From Candidatus Krumholzibacteriota bacterium (lineage in GTDB: Bacteria > Krumholzibacteriota > Krumholzibacteriia > JAJRXK01): a DNA stretch of 64,000 bases. The first letter of the stretch is position 1. Every line of letters starts with the position of its first letter. Positions 1 to 9,671 of this stretch are shown one piece after another. The notes beneath the pieces are model-generated. The model was given only the letters and a program-made list of their open reading frames with translations. It was not told the origin of the DNA and did not search any database. The stretch lies in contig JAJDAC010000027.1 in assembly GCA_029262065.1 (NCBI GenBank), positions 124,001 to 188,000 on the forward strand. The letters are read 5' to 3'. The position numbers were made by a program, and so were the translations under genes.

Positions 1-719
1 CCGCTCGTGAAGAAAAGATGTTGGTATTCCCCGAAGGCGGCGGAAATTTCCAGCACAACCTGGGCATGATCGTCGACGGCCACACCGGTATTGAACACAG
101 CGTGCCGGTGGCTCCGTTGTACGATGATGTGGTGCAGTTGTGGAGCAACACGAAGGTAGGATACACGCCGACGCTGCTGGTGTCGTACGGCGGTTTGAGT
201 GGCGAACACTGGTTCTATCAGAACGACGAACCCATCTGGCGCAACCAGAAGCTTCTTCGTTTCACACCGCGCGCCGACGTAGAGAGCCGCTCGCGGCGTT
301 TGAACATCCATGCCTACGAGGGCGACTGGCACCATGTAAACGTGGCTGCATCGTGCGACAAACTGGTCCAGGCCGGGGTAGGCGTGAACATGGGCGCGCA
401 CGGTCAACGCCAGGGACTGGGTTGCCATTGGGAACTGTGGGCCCTGAGCCACGGTGGAATGAACGCCCACGATGTACTGCGATGCGGCACTCTGTTTCCG
501 GCCCGCTACATTGGATTGGGCGACGAACTGGGTTCGTTGGAGGCCGGCAAGCTGGCTGACATCGTCCTACTGGCCAAGAATCCGCTGGACGACATCCGCA
601 ACACCGATACGGTGCGAATTGTGATCAAGAACGGCGAGATGTTCGATGGCGACACGATGGATCAGATGTATCCGGTGAAGGCGAAGCGGAAGCCGTTTCT
701 CTGGGAGCTCAACCAGTAG
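1..719 (+). CDS. Amidohydrolase, C-terminal part (truncated by window edge)
   Basis: The reading frame is open to the left edge (it enters at base 3), so this is the last ~239 residues of a longer protein. The final third has the usual end of metal-dependent amidohydrolases: a GxHGQ-type segment, then residues reading GLGDELGSLEAGKLADIVLL and a closing IKNGEMFDGDTM strand. That is the composite beta-sandwich which follows the TIM barrel in imidazolonepropionase/TolB-associated amidohydrolases. The N-terminal HxH metal motif lies outside the window. An ATG at 18 is internal and unlikely to be the real start. Substrate cannot be deduced; a hydrolase of cyclic amide or peptide-like bonds is the family expectation. 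It faces the next gene, with 19 bases between the two ends. Confidence 0.8.
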   Translation, partial: AREEKMLVFPEGGGNFQHNLGMIVDGHTGIEHSVPVAPLYDDVVQLWSNTKVGYTPTLLVSYGGLSGEHWFYQNDEPIWRNQKLLRFTPRADVESRSRRLNIHAYEGDWHHVNVAASCDKLVQAGVGVNMGAHGQRQGLGCHWELWALSHGGMNAHDVLRCGTLFPARYIGLGDELGSLEAGKLADIVLLAKNPLDDIRNTDTVRIVIKNGEMFDGDTMDQMYPVKAKRKPFLWELNQ

Positions 720-738
720 TCGCCAACCTACGTCACGA

Positions 739-2550
739 CTAGGGCCACTTGAGGTAGAGGTCGCCTTCAATCCAGTCAAGGTTGTCGGAGTTGTCGGCGC
801 GATTGGCGTGGAGGGATCGCGTTACCAACTTCCAGACAATTCCGTTGTCGGTGCCGTTGTGTACGAGGGGCGCGGAATTCATTTGGGTTGGATGGCTTGA
901 TTGGCGTTCGCGCGCCTGTGCGAGTACTTCGGCCACGGATATACGTACCACCAATGAATCCCCGTGCATGACACGAATGAAGGGATTCGGACGATCAACC
1001 GCGACGTGCAGTCCCTCCAGCGACGTAGGTGCGCGGGAGAGTTCCGCGCCAATTCGAAAATGGGTATCGAAGCCCGCCACGCTCTGACCCTCGCGCAGTG
1101 TCTGCGAACCAAAACTCAACGTAAGGCCACTTCCGTCTTCGGTACGTTGCCATTTGTCGACTGCCTCCACGCCAACCTCGTGAAGCAACCTGGAAGTGTG
1201 TTCACGGGCCGTGCCGCTCCGATAACTGACGCGGCCGTCGTGCGGCTCGGGCTCGTCCACGGTGGCCCACTGTTCCGCGAATCGTTCGCGGACGAATTCT
1301 GGTCCGTGCCCGGACAACAAGTAGTTCATGACCGCAGTCAACTCGCGGCGATCTTCGAACTCAAGAGTAGTAGCCACGGGAACGGCCTTTTCGTCCACCA
1401 ACATGCCAGCCTTGGCCAGCAATTCATCAAGGCGCGATTCTTGACTTCGCCGTGAAACCGCGTACGCACCCCATGGGCCAAACGTCGTCAGCGCAGCCAC
1501 CACGCAGAGCGTGAGCGGAAACCACCGGATATTTGCTGACCGTGTGATGAGATAGAAGACGCATAACCCGGCGAGCCAAACCGCCAGCACGAACAGAAAA
1601 TACCGATTCTCCGTGATGCCGTATTGATCGACGCGCTTACCCAGGGCCGCCAGAAGCATGCCCAGCGCCGGCAGCATGACGATGTAGAACAACCGGCCGT
1701 AGGTGTCGACCCAGCGGCTTTCCTGCCGTTGGCGCACAGGGTGCAGAAACAACAACGACAGCACACCCAACACCGACACCGAAGACACCAGATACCCGAT
1801 CCATCCGCTGGGCCACTCTCTGGTAACGAGGACCTTGCCCAGGTAGAGAGTAAGGATCACCACGTAAACCGCGACGATCGGCAATAGAATGTACTGCGCG
1901 AAAATGCGAATTCCGGTGGGGTACGTGGTATCGCTTTCGAGCGCGTCGAGATTTTCGGGAATGCCCCCCAGGAAATACATGGTGCCAAACATGATCGATA
2001 CGATGGCCCACAACTGCGGATATCTGATTTCGTCGAAGTTGAGCCCGAACAACTTGTCCAGAGCCAGCAGTGCCACCGCGAAACCCGCGTACAGGACCTG
2101 GGCGAAGAGCTGGGCCGTGAGGAAGCGAAGAAACAGAATCCGGTTGTACTGCCAGAATCCCCGCAGCTGAGATCCCCCTACGAACGGCAGGAACGCGGCC
2201 AACAGGTGCGCGGCCAACGAGTACTGCACAAGGCGCCGAAGAAACACCGGTTGGGGCCAACGAAACATGAGCAGGCCGAACGCAACCAGGGCAACCACCG
2301 CCAGGGCTGGCCAACCCACGTTGGTCCAGATGCTCGGACGGCGTTCTTTCAGCAACGCCAACGCGGCAAGAATGGGTAGGCCCAGTCCGCCGACCAACAA
2401 GAGCCGAAGGCCAAACGAGGTTTCCGAGGGATCGTCAAACGCAAGAGTCGAACCCACGGTGGCGACCGCGGCCGCGGTCACCACCAGAGGGAATCGAACG
2501 GTGACCGCGCGAGCCGACTGACCCACGGTCTGCAAACTGGGAAACCGCAT
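739..2550 (-). CDS. DUF4153-type multi-pass membrane protein
   Basis: A 603-residue protein. The first ~370 residues form about eleven hydrophobic segments with short connecting loops. The block around LFAQVLYAGFAVALLALDKL and the FLGGIPENLDAL segment resemble the DUF4153 family of inner-membrane proteins of unknown function. The last ~200 residues are soluble and probably extracytoplasmic. The ATG lies 6 bases after the stop of the upstream Ig-repeat surface protein, so the two are probably co-transcribed. Nothing in the sequence gives a biochemical role. Confidence 0.75.
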   Translation of the reverse strand: MRFPSLQTVGQSARAVTVRFPLVVTAAAVATVGSTLAFDDPSETSFGLRLLLVGGLGLPILAALALLKERRPSIWTNVGWPALAVVALVAFGLLMFRWPQPVFLRRLVQYSLAAHLLAAFLPFVGGSQLRGFWQYNRILFLRFLTAQLFAQVLYAGFAVALLALDKLFGLNFDEIRYPQLWAIVSIMFGTMYFLGGIPENLDALESDTTYPTGIRIFAQYILLPIVAVYVVILTLYLGKVLVTREWPSGWIGYLVSSVSVLGVLSLLFLHPVRQRQESRWVDTYGRLFYIVMLPALGMLLAALGKRVDQYGITENRYFLFVLAVWLAGLCVFYLITRSANIRWFPLTLCVVAALTTFGPWGAYAVSRRSQESRLDELLAKAGMLVDEKAVPVATTLEFEDRRELTAVMNYLLSGHGPEFVRERFAEQWATVDEPEPHDGRVSYRSGTAREHTSRLLHEVGVEAVDKWQRTEDGSGLTLSFGSQTLREGQSVAGFDTHFRIGAELSRAPTSLEGLHVAVDRPNPFIRVMHGDSLVVRISVAEVLAQARERQSSHPTQMNSAPLVHNGTDNGIVWKLVTRSLHANRADNSDNLDWIEGDLYLKWP

Positions 2551-2556
2551 CGCGCT

Positions 2557-5500
2557 CTATTTCAACAGAGTAATGCGCCGGGCGTCACGGACAGAGCCCG
2601 ATTCGAACTCAACCACGTATACACCACTGGCCACGGTCTGTCCGCGATCATCTGTTCCGTGCCACGTCACGCTATGTTCGCCGGCCGACAACCCCGGCAA
2701 ACCAAAGGTTCGTACCAGCCGTCCCGACAGATCAACGACCCGAAGACGAGCCTCCCCCGGTTCCGCCAACACGAATCTCAGATCAGTGCTGGGGTTGAAC
2801 GGGTTCGGCCAATTCGCCAGCAGCCCGCTTCGGCGTGCCGATATTTGGCCACTACGAAACACAACTGACTCCGACGACATCTCTATACCGCCAACTCGAG
2901 CCACGAGCTGATACCGTAGGTCCTGGCCCAACGGCGCAGTCGAGTCGACCCACGAACTGCGGCCCGATGACCCTGGAACGGAAACGGCCATCTCCATCGC
3001 ACCATTGCCAACATTTCGATAGATGTTGATCTCCGATGGCAGAACTCCGGCCGGTACTTCCCACGTCACTTCCACCCCATTGGGGTGCGGCCGCGCCTCC
3101 AGAGAGAACGAAACCACGGGAACGGGAGTAGTGTCCGAGAAGGTAAGCGGTGGACCGATGTTGAACGGATTCAGGTTGGAGGGCGACTCGCAGTCCACCC
3201 AACCCGGCACCGGCGGATTGAAGCTGCTCGGAGTGGGGGCCCCCAACGAGATCACACCTTCTGCCACACAAGCGGGGTCCGGGGTGATGATAAGCGCCGT
3301 GTGTCTTATCACTTCCACGAAGTCGCCGGACACACAACTGCCCAGGCCCACGATGAAATCGCCAGGCGCGAACGCCACATTGAGCGCGTTGGGTGGGTTC
3401 AGGGAGATCCCCGCCACCACCACACACGGATCGACCTCCACTCGCACCTCGTACACCTCAAATCCGGGAACGCCAAAGACTACGACGTACCAATCGAAAA
3501 TGAAGAACGGCTGAAGGTTCGGGCGTACTCCCGGGAACTCGTCGGGAGACCAGCTCAAGGCAATGGTTGCATCGGCGTCTTCGACTACGATTACCTGAAC
3601 CTCGGCCGTGATCTCGAACGCCCCCGTGGTGGCTCGCAACGTATAGGTACGGCTCTCAGTAGGACTCACCACCAACGACCCCTCCGACGGTTGAGCACCC
3701 TCCCCATCGATACTGACGGTGCCCGACCCCAAGACCACCCAGGAGAGCGTCGAACTCTGCCCGGCACCCAACAACTGGGGACTGGCCGTGAACGACTCGA
3801 TGATGAGAGGTACGACTTCGATGGTCGTGGAGGCGGTACTGGTGCCCGCGGCATTGGTAGCTACGAGTGTGTACTCCGTCGTTTCGGACGGATTGACCAC
3901 CAACTGATCACTGGGACTGCTCGACGTGTAGCCAACGGGCTGGACGGTGGCCGAGTCTGACCCGATGAGATCCCACGACAACACAGCAGACGTTCCCGCG
4001 GCAATCGGTGTGACGTCGGGAGCGAAAGAATTGATAGTCGGTGCCAGCGGCGTGACGTCGACAGTGCGAGTCGTCGTACCCGCCGCGTTGGTACACTCCA
4101 GCACAAACGTGGTGGGCTCGGTCACGAACACCACGAACTCTCCGCCGGCGGCGGCGATGGTTCCAAACCCCGGCTGAAGGTTGGCTGATTGAGCCCCCTG
4201 GATGTCGGCGGTAATGGTAACGGCGTTTTGCGGATACGGTTGCGCATTCGATACGGCCAGCGTTGCGTCGGGCACCTTCCACGTGACCGTCGTCGTAGCG
4301 GAAGTGGAAGTCTCCGCGTTGCTGGCCGAGAGCGTGTATGTGGTTGGACTGGCCGTGGGCGTTACCTGAACACTCCCATCCGGTGGCACCGGCCCCACGT
4401 CGGGCGTAATCCCGATCGAGGACGGGTCAGCCGAAGAAACCGACCACTGTAGTGTGGTAGGAAAACCCCCGTAGACCACGTCGGGGTTGGCTTCAAACAG
4501 GGTCACGGTGGTTGGGGCCAGCGTCACATTGACCGTGGCCATGGAAGTCCCGAACCCGTTCGTCGCCGACAGTGTGTAGCTGGTGCTGGTGGACGGATTG
4601 ACGACAACGGTATCCACGCCAACATCCAACGAACCCACGCCGTTGTCGATCTGAGCGGTATCGACGTTCAGGACTACGTAGCGCAAGGTAACCGCCTGCC
4701 CAAACACGAAGTTGTCGGGCAGGGCGTCGAACACGGCAATGAGCGGCGGCTCGTTCTCGTTCACCTCGATGGCCGCGACCAACGACGTCGTGCCCCATTC
4801 GTTCGTGGCCCTCAGCTCCCAAGACAGTCGATCGATTGGAACAAGGGCACCGCCAAAAGCAACCTGGCCAACACCGGACACGGCATCGACAGCAATTGTG
4901 GTGGCACCACGTACATCCCAGGCGAGACGAGCAGAGCCGTCTACCAGATCCACCGTGAAGCTCTCGACACGAGGTTCTCTGATTACCTCGACCAATACCT
5001 GCGCTGCGTTCGAATCGCTGCCGTTGCTGGCCACGATTTCGTAGACCGTGTCGCTCAGTGGCGAGTCGGTCGAGTTTCCGACCAAGGCAACTGGCGCACC
5101 CTGCAACGTGGCCGAACTGGCCCCCGAGGTTTCCCAGGCCAACTCCAGGTTCCGCCCCTCCACGTGTACATCCACGGAACTGGATACGTGCACTGCGGCG
5201 GGCAGCGTGGCATTCAAGGTCACCCCACCCGCGGGCGCGAACCTGAGCAGGTCGGCTGGATTGTTGCAGCGCCCGTACAGCATGGGCTCACCAATCGACG
5301 CAACCGGACCTACATTGATTCTCAGGTCGTCGACGTCGGTTGCCCCTGCGGGCAACTGCACCAGGTACGTGACCAGTGTGAACGGACTGGCCGACGGGTT
5401 CACACAGTTCAGAAACCCCAGAATCCATTCGTCGGCCGTGGGATTCTGGACGAAGAATGCATTGCTGTTGGGCGTACGACCCAGCACCTGCAGTCGTGGA

Positions 5501-5733
5501 TCCACGGTCACGCCGAACTGGGCGGCCTGAATACCGTCGAGTGGATGAAGTTCGATGTTGTCGGTCACGACGTGCACTTCGACAACGCCGCCGCCGGCCA
5601 AGGTGCCAACGCGCTCGCCGGAGGTGGTCGAAAGGACCACTCCCAGGCCGTTGGGAAGTTCAGAAAAGTCGGCGTGGGCGCACACAGACCAACCCATCAA
5701 CGCCAAGAACAGCGCCAGGACTCGCTTCTTCAT
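2557..5733 (-). CDS. Secreted seven-Ig-repeat surface protein with C-terminal sorting-like domain
   Basis: 1058 residues. Signal peptide at 1-21 (MKKR start, hydrophobic core, AHA cleavage region). Residues ~25-165 form a cohesin-like beta-sandwich. About seven Ig-like repeats of 70-80 residues follow (pattern F-x-A-x-P...G...L-x-W...A-T-N-x-x-G-T). Then come a second cohesin-like region with paired cysteines (~690-860), an FN3-like segment and, from ~970, the NPFNPSTDLRF FlgD/T9SS-like module ending RRITLLK. It is a paralogue of the next gene upstream, which has nine Ig repeats. The protein is probably exported and anchored or released through the C-terminal module. Ligand unknown; adhesion or a structural role is inference. 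A GGGG ribosome-binding stretch precedes the ATG. Confidence 0.85.
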   Translation of the reverse strand: MKKRVLALFLALMGWSVCAHADFSELPNGLGVVLSTTSGERVGTLAGGGVVEVHVVTDNIELHPLDGIQAAQFGVTVDPRLQVLGRTPNSNAFFVQNPTADEWILGFLNCVNPSASPFTLVTYLVQLPAGATDVDDLRINVGPVASIGEPMLYGRCNNPADLLRFAPAGGVTLNATLPAAVHVSSSVDVHVEGRNLELAWETSGASSATLQGAPVALVGNSTDSPLSDTVYEIVASNGSDSNAAQVLVEVIREPRVESFTVDLVDGSARLAWDVRGATTIAVDAVSGVGQVAFGGALVPIDRLSWELRATNEWGTTSLVAAIEVNENEPPLIAVFDALPDNFVFGQAVTLRYVVLNVDTAQIDNGVGSLDVGVDTVVVNPSTSTSYTLSATNGFGTSMATVNVTLAPTTVTLFEANPDVVYGGFPTTLQWSVSSADPSSIGITPDVGPVPPDGSVQVTPTASPTTYTLSASNAETSTSATTTVTWKVPDATLAVSNAQPYPQNAVTITADIQGAQSANLQPGFGTIAAAGGEFVVFVTEPTTFVLECTNAAGTTTRTVDVTPLAPTINSFAPDVTPIAAGTSAVLSWDLIGSDSATVQPVGYTSSSPSDQLVVNPSETTEYTLVATNAAGTSTASTTIEVVPLIIESFTASPQLLGAGQSSTLSWVVLGSGTVSIDGEGAQPSEGSLVVSPTESRTYTLRATTGAFEITAEVQVIVVEDADATIALSWSPDEFPGVRPNLQPFFIFDWYVVVFGVPGFEVYEVRVEVDPCVVVAGISLNPPNALNVAFAPGDFIVGLGSCVSGDFVEVIRHTALIITPDPACVAEGVISLGAPTPSSFNPPVPGWVDCESPSNLNPFNIGPPLTFSDTTPVPVVSFSLEARPHPNGVEVTWEVPAGVLPSEINIYRNVGNGAMEMAVSVPGSSGRSSWVDSTAPLGQDLRYQLVARVGGIEMSSESVVFRSGQISARRSGLLANWPNPFNPSTDLRFVLAEPGEARLRVVDLSGRLVRTFGLPGLSAGEHSVTWHGTDDRGQTVASGVYVVEFESGSVRDARRITLLK

Positions 5734-5765
5734 AGAAAACCCCTAAGAGTTCGGGTGCCAAACGC

Positions 5766-5805
5766 CGCTCGCTCGAACCCAGTTGGGACCCGGTTCGAGC
5801 GAGCG
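5766..5805 (-). terminator. Strong hairpin between the two tandem Ig-repeat genes
   Basis: Arms CGCTCGCTCGAACC and GGTTCGAGCGAGCG pair perfectly over 14 bases with a ~12-base loop. The hairpin lies 9 bases after the stop of the nine-Ig gene and ~30 bases before the start of the seven-Ig gene. No T-tract follows, so it could end transcription, attenuate it, or protect the 3' end of the upstream message. Confidence 0.55.
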
Positions 5806-5814
5806 ACCTATCAA

Positions 5815-8800
5815 CTACTTCAACAACGTGATGCGACCCGAGTCTTGAGTCGCGCCACTTCGGAACTTCACAATGTACACCCCGCTGGCCACGGTTCGGC
5901 CACGTTCATCCTGGCCATTCCAGACCAACGAATGCGGCCCAGCCGACAATCCTGGCCGCACGAATCGACGAACCTCACGACCAGCCACGTCGAAAATCGT
6001 GAGCTCAGCTTCGCCCGCACTCGCCAACACGAACCGAAGCTCGGTGCTGGGATTGAACGGATTGGGCAGGTTGGCCAACAGGCGTGTTCGATTGTTGGGA
6101 GTCAATGACCGCTTGGCTTCCACTTCGGGCGAGGTAACCACCAGGTCGGCAGCGTACACCACCGTGCGATAGCGGTACGTAGTACCGGCTTCCACGTGCT
6201 GGTCTTCCCAGGTTTCCGGCACGTTCAATCCGGAAAACTGAGCCACCGTGCTCATGCTGGCGTTGCCTTCACTTCGTTGGATCTCCAGCGAATTCACAGG
6301 TACATCGCCGTTGATGTCCCACCGGAGTTCAATTCCTGCCGTGGTCTCCGAGGCGGAAAGGCCCACGGAAACGGCGGAGACCGGCGACTCAAGATCGTCG
6401 AGCCGCAACGGACCGCCGACCAGCAGCGGACGGATATCACCCGCGCAGTCCAGATAGGCCGGTACAGGAGGCGACAAACTGGCCGGAGTCGATTCCATGA
6501 TCGACACGCTCTCATTCCGACAGGCTGGGTCGAAGTACACCGCCGTGTACTGGAGCAATGGAATCACATCCAGGAACACACAGAACCCAAGACCCACGAT
6601 CCAGTTGTCGGATCCCTGGCCCACGCCAACCGGTGACGCTCCCGGTGTAATGAACTGGGTGTCGAGCACCAAGAGACAGGGAGGGATGTCCAACGCGAAC
6701 TCGTATCCGTCGACGGGCAGGTCCATGTTGGCCAGCAGCGCGTAGAAGTTGAAGGTCGCTCCCAGTCCGCCAGCCGGCGGCGGACCCTGGGGATCGGTAG
6801 GCGACCAACTCAAGGCCACCGCGGCAGCGTCGGGCAAGACCACCGAAACCGATACGTCGCGGGTTTCGACGAAAGCACCGTTGGATACGCGCAGCCGGTA
6901 GGTACGCGAGAACGAGGGGATGTCTACCAGGGTGCCGACCGCGGGTTGAGGGCCAAAGCCCACTAGCTCGATGTCACCCGCGCCAATGACCTCCCAACTC
7001 AACTCGACCTGCCCGCCCGAAACCACCAACGTTGGGCTCGCCGTGAACCGCTGGATGCGGATGGGAACCACACTCACCACCTGGTTGGCCGTCGCCGATC
7101 CGCCCGAGTTGGTCGCGGTCAGAACGTACTGGGTGGTGGTCACCGGCGTGTCTTCGAACGTTCCCACGGGATCGCTGGTCGTGAACCCCAGGGGCTCAAT
7201 GGTGATGGTGTCGGCCGCCTGCACATTCCACGACAGAGTGGTCGTTTCGCCCAGTACGAACGCCGATGGATCGGCCTGGAAAGAAGCGATGGTGGGGGGG
7301 CGCGGGGCCACGACGACCTGCGCCATCGTAACGCCGGCCGTGCTGGTTGCGGTCAGAACGAACGTCGTCTCTTGCACTATCGAAGTGGTAAACGTGCCGC
7401 CACCAACGTCGATGCTGCCGAAACCCGGCTCAAGCGTAACCGACTCGGCTCCCTGCACCGTTGCGACGAGGTCGAACGCCTGGCCGGGAAACGGATTGGC
7501 AATGGTCGATACGAGAGTCGCAGTGGGTGCCTTGGGAGATACGACCACCGCAGCCGTGCTTGTGCCGGTCGTATTCGTTGCGCTCAGGGTGTACGTGGTC
7601 TGCGTGGGAACCTGCACGCCGAACTGCCCGCCCGATGGATCGATACTCCCGACATCTGGGGAGATATCGGCCGACAGCGCGCCTGCGATCGTGGCCGTCA
7701 AGGTGACCGTGTCGGTAGCAAACGGTTCCAGCTCATCGGCCGACAACTCGACGGTGGGCACGAGCGGCGTAATGGTGACTGTCGCGGAGACGCTGCCCGC
7801 CAGATTGGTGGCCGCAACCGTGAATGTCGTGGGTACGGCCACGTTGGTCACAAACGTACCGTTGATGGGATCAATCGAACCGAACCCGGGTTCGAGCGTG
7901 GCCGACAACGCGTCGGCGATTCCCACGGTCAGCGTGAAGTCTTCACCACCAAATGGCGTGACCGTGCTACTCGATATGGAAACGGAAGGGAGCTTCCACG
8001 TGACGGTAGTCGTGGCACTGTCGGTGCCTTCGGGGTTGGTAGCCGTGATCGTGTACACGGTCCCATCCGCGGGAGGCGTTACGGTAACGATGCCCGAACT
8101 CGACACGAGGCCCACATCCGGAAGGATTTCTATGGTCTCGCCCGAAGTGACGTCCCAACGCAGTTGCGTGGGTGCGCCACCGGCGATCTCGGCCGGAACG
8201 GCTTCAAAGATCACGACCGCGGGCGGTGCCAATTGTACGGCCCTGGTTTCGGTGACCGACCCTTCACTGTTGGTAGCGGTGAGTGTATAGGAGGTGGAAC
8301 CCGTTGGGCCAACCAACACGCTGCCACCCGCCGGATCGACCGAACCAACACCGTTGTCGATACTGGCACTGTCGGCGTTGAACAATCCGTAGTTCAGCGT
8401 AACCTGCGAGCCCCAGTTGAACATCGCGGGGTTGGCCGTGAACTGGGTGATGATCGGAGGGCCGTCAACTCCCTCGACCGAGGTCAGGACGGTAGTGGTA
8501 CCCCATTCGTTGGTCGCCCGAAGTTCATAGACGGCCGACGGGACCAGGTCCGCTACCGCCGTACCAAAGTTGTTCAGGAAACCGGTAGTGCCGTCGATCT
8601 CGATCAGGTTGGCCCCCCGGGAATCCCATCGGAGGCGCACCTTGGTTTGACCACCCGTTTCAAAGATCTCGGCGGTGAAGCTGTCCACGCGGGGCTGCTG
8701 AATAACCAGCACCTGGCGAGCCAATTCCACCGGCGTGCCGCCGCCGACCGAACTGGAAATCTGGTAGTCCGTCGTGACTGTCGGAGTAACAAACATAGAG

Positions 8801-9459
8801 CCCGCCGACGCCACCGGAACTCCGTTGAGCGCGATAGTGTCGGCGCCGAAGGTCTCCCACGCCAACTCGAGTGGTCTTCCTTCCACCAACACCTCGGGGC
8901 TGGCGGACAGGTGCACAATGCTGGCCGCCGATGGATTGATGACCGCGCCGCCGGCATCGTAGAGCCGAAGCAACCGACTCGAGAAACTACAAGGGCCGAA
9001 GGCCGCCGGCTCGGCGATCGAATCCAGGTTGCCTACGTCAATTCTCAGATCGGCCGTAGAAGGTTCGGCCAGCGGAAGCTTCACCACGTAGGTAGCCAGA
9101 ACGTGGGGACCCTCGAAACTGCCCTGGCACTGCAGGAACCCGATCTGCCACTCATCGGGAGTTGGGTTGGCGACGAAGAAAGACCCGGTGGACGCGAACC
9201 GGTTCACCACTTCCAGTCTGGGATCCACCTGAACCGAGAACTGCGCGGTAAGCATGCCGTCGCCCGCTAGATTCAAATCGTCGGTAATGATGTGAACGAG
9301 GGTCGTTTCGCCCGGCAACAATGTGGTGACGCGATCCAACGCGGGAAGCGACGTCGTGACACCGATACCCTGGGGAAGATCGGAAAGCGCTGCCTTGGCC
9401 GGTGCGGAGAGCAGTAGAAAGAGCACAGACGTGAGTACACACGAGGCGAGTAGTCTCAT
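5815..9459 (-). CDS. Secreted nine-Ig-repeat surface protein with C-terminal sorting-like domain
   Basis: 1214 residues. Signal peptide 1-23. A cohesin-like N-terminal domain (to ~165) is followed by nine Ig-like repeats, a cysteine-containing beta-rich domain (~880-1040), an FN3-like segment and the terminal NPFNPSTELRF...VWNGQDERGRTVASGVYIVKF module ending SGRITLLK. Domain order and many motifs (EWGTT, IDNGVGS, TTTVTWK) match the downstream 1058-residue paralogue, so the pair arose by tandem duplication. The extra length is two additional Ig repeats of the PGFGSID subtype. The start is the ATG with AAAGGGG ~10 bases upstream. Confidence 0.85.
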   Translation of the reverse strand: MRLLASCVLTSVLFLLLSAPAKAALSDLPQGIGVTTSLPALDRVTTLLPGETTLVHIITDDLNLAGDGMLTAQFSVQVDPRLEVVNRFASTGSFFVANPTPDEWQIGFLQCQGSFEGPHVLATYVVKLPLAEPSTADLRIDVGNLDSIAEPAAFGPCSFSSRLLRLYDAGGAVINPSAASIVHLSASPEVLVEGRPLELAWETFGADTIALNGVPVASAGSMFVTPTVTTDYQISSSVGGGTPVELARQVLVIQQPRVDSFTAEIFETGGQTKVRLRWDSRGANLIEIDGTTGFLNNFGTAVADLVPSAVYELRATNEWGTTTVLTSVEGVDGPPIITQFTANPAMFNWGSQVTLNYGLFNADSASIDNGVGSVDPAGGSVLVGPTGSTSYTLTATNSEGSVTETRAVQLAPPAVVIFEAVPAEIAGGAPTQLRWDVTSGETIEILPDVGLVSSSGIVTVTPPADGTVYTITATNPEGTDSATTTVTWKLPSVSISSSTVTPFGGEDFTLTVGIADALSATLEPGFGSIDPINGTFVTNVAVPTTFTVAATNLAGSVSATVTITPLVPTVELSADELEPFATDTVTLTATIAGALSADISPDVGSIDPSGGQFGVQVPTQTTYTLSATNTTGTSTAAVVVSPKAPTATLVSTIANPFPGQAFDLVATVQGAESVTLEPGFGSIDVGGGTFTTSIVQETTFVLTATSTAGVTMAQVVVAPRPPTIASFQADPSAFVLGETTTLSWNVQAADTITIEPLGFTTSDPVGTFEDTPVTTTQYVLTATNSGGSATANQVVSVVPIRIQRFTASPTLVVSGGQVELSWEVIGAGDIELVGFGPQPAVGTLVDIPSFSRTYRLRVSNGAFVETRDVSVSVVLPDAAAVALSWSPTDPQGPPPAGGLGATFNFYALLANMDLPVDGYEFALDIPPCLLVLDTQFITPGASPVGVGQGSDNWIVGLGFCVFLDVIPLLQYTAVYFDPACRNESVSIMESTPASLSPPVPAYLDCAGDIRPLLVGGPLRLDDLESPVSAVSVGLSASETTAGIELRWDINGDVPVNSLEIQRSEGNASMSTVAQFSGLNVPETWEDQHVEAGTTYRYRTVVYAADLVVTSPEVEAKRSLTPNNRTRLLANLPNPFNPSTELRFVLASAGEAELTIFDVAGREVRRFVRPGLSAGPHSLVWNGQDERGRTVASGVYIVKFRSGATQDSGRITLLK

Positions 9460-9671
9460 GGCATGGACCCCTTTCGGTGCGCGCGAAAAAGGGAGGGAGA
9501 GATCGCGCGGCAGTCAGGTACGGGCGCAGGGGATCGGCTTCAAGTTTCGCTATCGAGCGTACCACAAAGGCCCAGCGGCAGGGTGTTTCACCCAGGAAGA
9601 AAACGGCGCGAATCGGTCCATTCGAGCCCCGATCACAGATTCGGAAGGTGAAAACAGCCGCGTGGCGCCGG

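Noticed and set aside
7372-9270. Plus-strand open frame of 632 codons opposite the nine-Ig gene
   Set aside because: Arg/Gly-rich shadow of the opposite Ig repeats; no domain pattern and no start signals.
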